Assembly: GCF_014649875.1 (NCBI RefSeq)
Contig: NZ_BMTW01000013.1
Coordinates: 144,252 to 208,251, forward strand
DNA length: 64,000 nt
Direction: 5' to 3'
DNA from: Streptomyces rubiginosohelvolus
Lineage (GTDB): Bacteria > Actinomycetota > Actinomycetes > Streptomycetales > Streptomycetaceae
Shown: one piece after another, positions 60,949-64,000 of the stretch
How positions within the stretch are numbered: the first letter of the stretch is position 1
Layout: every line of letters starts with the position of its first letter
Position numbers and translations under genes: made by a program
Notes under the pieces: model-generated
Databases searched by the model: none
Seen by the model: the letters and a program-made list of their open reading frames with translations, nothing else
Told to the model about the DNA's origin: nothing

Positions 60949-61611
60949 ATGCCCCGCGGCAGGTATTCGCTCCACGACCTTCACGATCACACCCCCCTCG
61001 GCGAAGAACACTTCCACTGCGCCCCCGGCCCATCCGGCTGGCGCTACGTCTCCCAGACCACATCCCCCTCCGGAGACCACCTCGGCTCCGTCGACCTGGC
61101 CCTGGACGAGCTGGGCCGGCCCATCCGCCTCGAACTCCATGCCGCGAGCTGGCAGGTACGAGGAGCGGCCTTGGAAGGGGTCACCTGGGTCCGGACCGAT
61201 CCCGCCGGCAGCCACGCCACCGAAGGCAACGTCCGCGCCCACGCCTTCGCCGGCACGTCCCCCGCATTCCTCATCGCCATGACCCGTCTCCTGCGCCTCA
61301 CCCCCGCTTCCCCCACGACCCGCGTCCGCGTGGTCACCTTCACGGACCCGGTCCTCGCACCCAGGACCGTCGACCAGTCCTGGGCCCTGATGAACAGTGA
61401 AGCGCACGCCACTGACAACGGCCCCCTGATCGTGGACGAATACCAGGTCAGCGCCCTGGACACCGGGGAGCAGCACACCGTCCACATCGCCGGCGACGTG
61501 GTCCTCGCGGCCCCCGGCATCGAGCTCGAACACCTGGAGACGCCCCCGTCCCGGCGCGCCTACGAGTCGGACCTCGGCGAGCCGGACACGGACAGGCCGG
61601 ACGCCGGCTAG
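60949..61611 (+). CDS. conserved hypothetical protein
   Basis: A 220-residue soluble beta-rich protein without signal or membrane helices. It starts MPRGRYSLHDLHDHTPLGEE and contains ASWQVRGAALEGVTWVRTDP and QHTVHIAGDVVLAAPGIELE. It vaguely resembles beta-barrel lipid/glycolipid-binding proteins, but I cannot assign a family. Its stop overlaps the convergent RDD gene by four bases, an unusual tail-to-tail overlap. Confidence 0.72.
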   Translation: MPRGRYSLHDLHDHTPLGEEHFHCAPGPSGWRYVSQTTSPSGDHLGSVDLALDELGRPIRLELHAASWQVRGAALEGVTWVRTDPAGSHATEGNVRAHAFAGTSPAFLIAMTRLLRLTPASPTTRVRVVTFTDPVLAPRTVDQSWALMNSEAHATDNGPLIVDEYQVSALDTGEQHTVHIAGDVVLAAPGIELEHLETPPSRRAYESDLGEPDTDRPDAG

Positions 61612-62534
61612 CCGGGCGGAGCGAACCCGCCCGAGGAAGCACCCCCGCGCCGCTGCTCGTCATCACCGGCGCCACGGCCCCCAGCCCGAGAACCGGCCCC
61701 AGCGGCCGAGGGGGCCACAGGGGCCACAGGGACAACGGGGGTCACAGGGGCAACGGGGGCCTCGACGTACCCACCTGCCCGAGGCCCGGCGAACATCCGC
61801 CGCGCATCCCGCGACTGCCGCTCATGTACCACCGCGGCCAGAAACGCGGCCGCGGGAACACCCTGCGGCGCGGCGGCCCCCGTCCGCGCGACCAGTTCAC
61901 CGGCCAGCCGTTCCGCGATCGACCGCCCCACGCCGGGATCCAGCTGCTGCATGCGCGTCAGGTACTGCCGTATCGCGGACCAGAGCTCGTCCCGTACGCC
62001 CGACAGATCCAGCTCCGCGAACCGGCCCACCAGCCAGGGCGGGGGAGGCGGTACCGCGACGGACCGGCCCGTCGCGGCGACACGCTCCCGGATCACCAGC
62101 GTTCCGGCGAACACGTCACCGATCCGGCGCCCCCGCGCCGACACCAGGGACGCGATGGAGGCCACGGCACCGAAGGTCAGGAGAATCTCGACGAGCCCCA
62201 TGGCTCCGCGGACGAGCGCGTGCCGGAACCGGATCGGCCCGCCGTCGTCCCGCACCACCCGCAGCCCGCAGGCCAGCTTCCCCAGGGAGCGGCCATGGCT
62301 CAACGTCTCCACAGCGACGGGCCCACCGATCAGGACCAGCAGGAACGAGGCGACCCCGATCGCCGCGACGGCGGCCTCGTCCAGGGCGGCGGAGGCGATT
62401 CCCAACACCACCGACACCAGGATGAAGACGACGAACGTCACCGCCAGATCGATGGCGGAGGCCAGGGCCCGGCTGGGCAGCCGAGCGGGCCTCAAGCCCA
62501 GAACGACCGCGTCACCGGTCACCAGCTCACTCAT
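61608..62534 (-). CDS. RDD family membrane protein
   Basis: A 308-residue RDD-domain protein. The four-helix RDD unit (about residues 15-150) includes the Arg and Asp that name it (LPSRALASAIDLAVTF; GRRIGDVFAGTLVI). A cytoplasmic region with LWSAIRQYLTRMQQLDPG and a Pro/Val/Gly-rich tail follows. RDD proteins are transporters or channels of uncertain substrate. It is divergent from the SpoIIM gene, 119 bases away; the pair is a conserved actinobacterial module. Confidence 0.88.
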   Translation of the reverse strand: MSELVTGDAVVLGLRPARLPSRALASAIDLAVTFVVFILVSVVLGIASAALDEAAVAAIGVASFLLVLIGGPVAVETLSHGRSLGKLACGLRVVRDDGGPIRFRHALVRGAMGLVEILLTFGAVASIASLVSARGRRIGDVFAGTLVIRERVAATGRSVAVPPPPPWLVGRFAELDLSGVRDELWSAIRQYLTRMQQLDPGVGRSIAERLAGELVARTGAAAPQGVPAAAFLAAVVHERQSRDARRMFAGPRAGGYVEAPVAPVTPVVPVAPVAPSAAGAGSRAGGRGAGDDEQRRGGASSGGFAPPG

Positions 62535-62653
62535 CGGTCCCCACCCTTCGCCGACCTTCCCTGCCCCAGCCGGGCCCAGTCTGCCAAGCTGACCGCCAGC
62601 GCGCCGCAGCAGTACGGACCCGTACGCCCCTTTGCCTGGAGCAACAGACGCCC

Positions 62654-63661
62654 ATGGACCTCGACGTCTTCGTCACCGCCCACCGCACGGAGTGGGACCG
62701 CCTGGAACACCTCCTGCGCCGAGGGCGCCACCTCACGGGTGCGGAAGCGGACGAACTGGTCGTCCTCTACCAGCGCACGGCGGCACACCTCTCGCTGATC
62801 CAGTCGAGCAGCTCCGACCCGCTCCTCACCGGACGCCTCACCCAGCTCGTGGCCCGCGCCCGGTCGACCGTGACAGGCACCCGCAAGGCCTCCTGGCGCG
62901 ACGCGGCCCGGTTCCTCACCGCGGGATTTCCTGCCGCGGTCTACCGCTCGCGCCACTGGTGGGTGCCCACCGCGGTGCTCTCGACCGTGGTGGCGGCACT
63001 GCTGGGATGGTGGATCGGTACGCACCCCGAGGTGCAGGCCGCGATCGCGGCACCGGAGGACCTCCGCGCGATGACCCGGCCGGGCGGGGAGTACGAGACC
63101 TACTACTCCAGCCATCCGGCGGCGTCGTTCGCGGCACAGGTATGGACGAACAACGCGCAGGCCGCGGCCCTGTGCCTGATCCTGGGCGCGTTCCTCTGCA
63201 TACCGGTGATCTGGATCCTCTTCCTCAACATGCTGAACCTCGGCGTCGGCATAGGCCTCATGTCCTCTGCGGGCCGGCTCGACGTCTTCCTCGGCCTGGT
63301 GCTTCCCCACGGTCTGCTCGAACTGACCGCGGTGTTCGTCGCCGCGGGTACGGGGCTGCGCCTCGGCTGGGCGGTGATCGACCCGGGCCCCCTGTCACGC
63401 CGGACCGCCCTGGCCCAGCAGGGCCGTGCCGCACTGGGCATGGCCATCGGCCTGGCCCTGGTCCTGTTCGTCTCCGGGCTCATCGAGGGCTTCGTAACGC
63501 CGTCCGGTCTCCCGACCTGGGCCCGGATCACCATCGGCATCGTCGCTGAGCTGGCCTTTCTCGCGTACGTCTACATCCTGGGCGGCCGAGCGGCCCGCGC
63601 CGGCGACACGGGCGACCTCGCAGCGGTCGAACGCAGCGCCGAACTTCCCACCGCAGCCTGA
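62654..63661 (+). CDS. stage II sporulation protein M-like membrane protein
   Basis: A 335-residue SpoIIM (DUF95) family protein. A soluble N-terminal helical region (about 110 residues, VYLF-type YQRTAAHLSLIQ) leads into five to six hydrophobic helices, with the typical extracellular ...SFAAQVWTNNAQAAALCLILGAF and GLVLPHGLLELTAVFVAAGTG. Bacillus SpoIIM acts with SpoIID/P in septal peptidoglycan remodelling; the Streptomyces role is unknown. It is the last complete gene of the window. Confidence 0.88.
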   Translation: MDLDVFVTAHRTEWDRLEHLLRRGRHLTGAEADELVVLYQRTAAHLSLIQSSSSDPLLTGRLTQLVARARSTVTGTRKASWRDAARFLTAGFPAAVYRSRHWWVPTAVLSTVVAALLGWWIGTHPEVQAAIAAPEDLRAMTRPGGEYETYYSSHPAASFAAQVWTNNAQAAALCLILGAFLCIPVIWILFLNMLNLGVGIGLMSSAGRLDVFLGLVLPHGLLELTAVFVAAGTGLRLGWAVIDPGPLSRRTALAQQGRAALGMAIGLALVLFVSGLIEGFVTPSGLPTWARITIGIVAELAFLAYVYILGGRAARAGDTGDLAAVERSAELPTAA

Positions 63662-63720
63662 CCACCGATGTGCTTTCACCCCTGCTGAGCTGCTAGTGTC
63701 CTCTTCGCCCACAAAACCCG

Positions 63721-63749
63721 TTGACACGGCAGATGTGGGGAGGTAGATT
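63721..63749 (+). promoter_or_regulatory. strong consensus promoter (probable rrn P1)
   Basis: TTGACA at 63721-63726 is a perfect -35 hexamer and TAGATT at 63744-63749 a near-perfect -10, with 17-base spacing. This is the best match to a vegetative (HrdB-type) promoter in the whole window and points rightward, out of the window. Confidence 0.75.
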
Positions 63750-63890
63750 TGAACGGTTGCCTCGGACTGGACAAGTTCGGGATGAGCGCTTATTGTCTAC
63801 TCCGCTCGTGCAGGGGTTCTTGTTAACTCCGCCGGGCCACATGATTCTCCTTTACCGAATCTCTCGGGTTGTTCGTTTGCCCCGTGAGAT

Positions 63891-64000
63891 TCTGATAAAG
63901 TCGGGTCCGCCGAAAGGCAAGGCCACTCCACAGGCCACCGGAAATCGAATTCGGGCCGGAAACGGAACGAAAAAGAGTCTGGTAAAGTTGGAACCGCCGG
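63891..64000 (+). repeat. duplicated TCTGRTAAAGTYGG box in rrn leader
   Basis: TCTGATAAAGTCGGGTCCGCC at 63891-63911 recurs as TCTGGTAAAGTTGGAACCGCC-like sequence at 63978-63998. The copies are 87 bases apart and each could supply a -10-like GATAAAG/GGTAAAG plus a processing or antitermination box. Confidence 0.65.

Larger units (their letters stand above)
63662..64000 (+). promoter_or_regulatory. probable rRNA operon promoter/leader region
   Basis: 339 bases with no gene, and with the lowest GC of the window. It has the look of Streptomyces rrn leaders: tandem promoter elements, AT-rich TTCTTGTTAACTCC, and duplicated TCTGRTAAAGTYGG...CCGCC boxes at 63891 and 63978. The 16S gene would lie outside the window. 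The call rests on pattern recognition, not on any rRNA sequence. Confidence 0.7.

Overview
The window is high-GC (roughly 70% or more) actinobacterial chromosome, almost certainly Streptomyces. It carries a close WhiB orthologue, a SigI-ArsI-PrsI-type partner-switching locus, five LytR-CpsA-Psr (LCP) genes, F420 biosynthesis genes and many GTG starts. From memory, the gene order follows the S. coelicolor chromosome from about the hut/sigI region (SCO307x) down to ahcY (SCO3023) and the RDD/SpoIIM pair. Much of it also mirrors M. tuberculosis Rv3248c-Rv3277. This is core chromosome with a few accessory insertions; I see no transposase, integrase, CRISPR array, tRNA or complete rRNA gene.

Layout. 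1-3171: the end of a histidine-utilisation cluster (AllC/HutG-like hydrolase fragment, hutF, hutI). 3306-5625: a SigB-type sigma factor on the minus strand, divergent from an anti-anti-sigma factor and an anti-sigma ATPase. 5810-10128: a tight four-gene run of secreted and wall-anchored proteins, two with sortase motifs (LPRTG, LAATG) and sharing a duplicated beta-type domain; this is the best candidate for an undescribed system. 10335-18885: a small secreted Cys protein, a POT peptide transporter, a two-component system, GtrA, purK-purE, an M19 dipeptidase and a short secreted Gly/Asn repeat protein. 19013-27334: SGNH hydrolase, UDP-glucose dehydrogenase family protein, acyl-CoA dehydrogenase, then an accessory stretch (TmrB-like kinase, DHFR-family reductase, unknown protein, methyltransferase, gene remnant, DUF5954).

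27414-46434 is a cell-envelope region: five LCP phosphotransferases, a thioesterase, a GT2 glycosyltransferase, a TIGR03089 protein, a PGRP-type amidase, manC, a DNA glycosylase, fbiB/fbiA for coenzyme F420, a cysteine dioxygenase and whiB behind a long leader. 46715-57951: a giant membrane glycosyltransferase with a Gln/Tyr-rich tail, a DUF5719 protein, a zincin-like protein, DUF3499, then manB, a Trm112-like protein, a SIS-domain isomerase and manA. 58042-63661: a cation efflux protein, ahcY, an unknown protein, RDD and SpoIIM membrane proteins. The last 340 bases look like the tandem-promoter leader of an rRNA operon whose 16S gene lies beyond the edge.

Functionally, ManA-ManB-ManC give GDP-mannose, the UDP-glucose dehydrogenase family protein would give a UDP-uronic acid, the glycosyltransferases would build glycans, and the LCP enzymes would attach polymer to peptidoglycan. 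This makes the middle of the window a probable envelope-glycopolymer neighbourhood interleaved with developmental control (WhiB, SigI) and one-carbon/purine metabolism.
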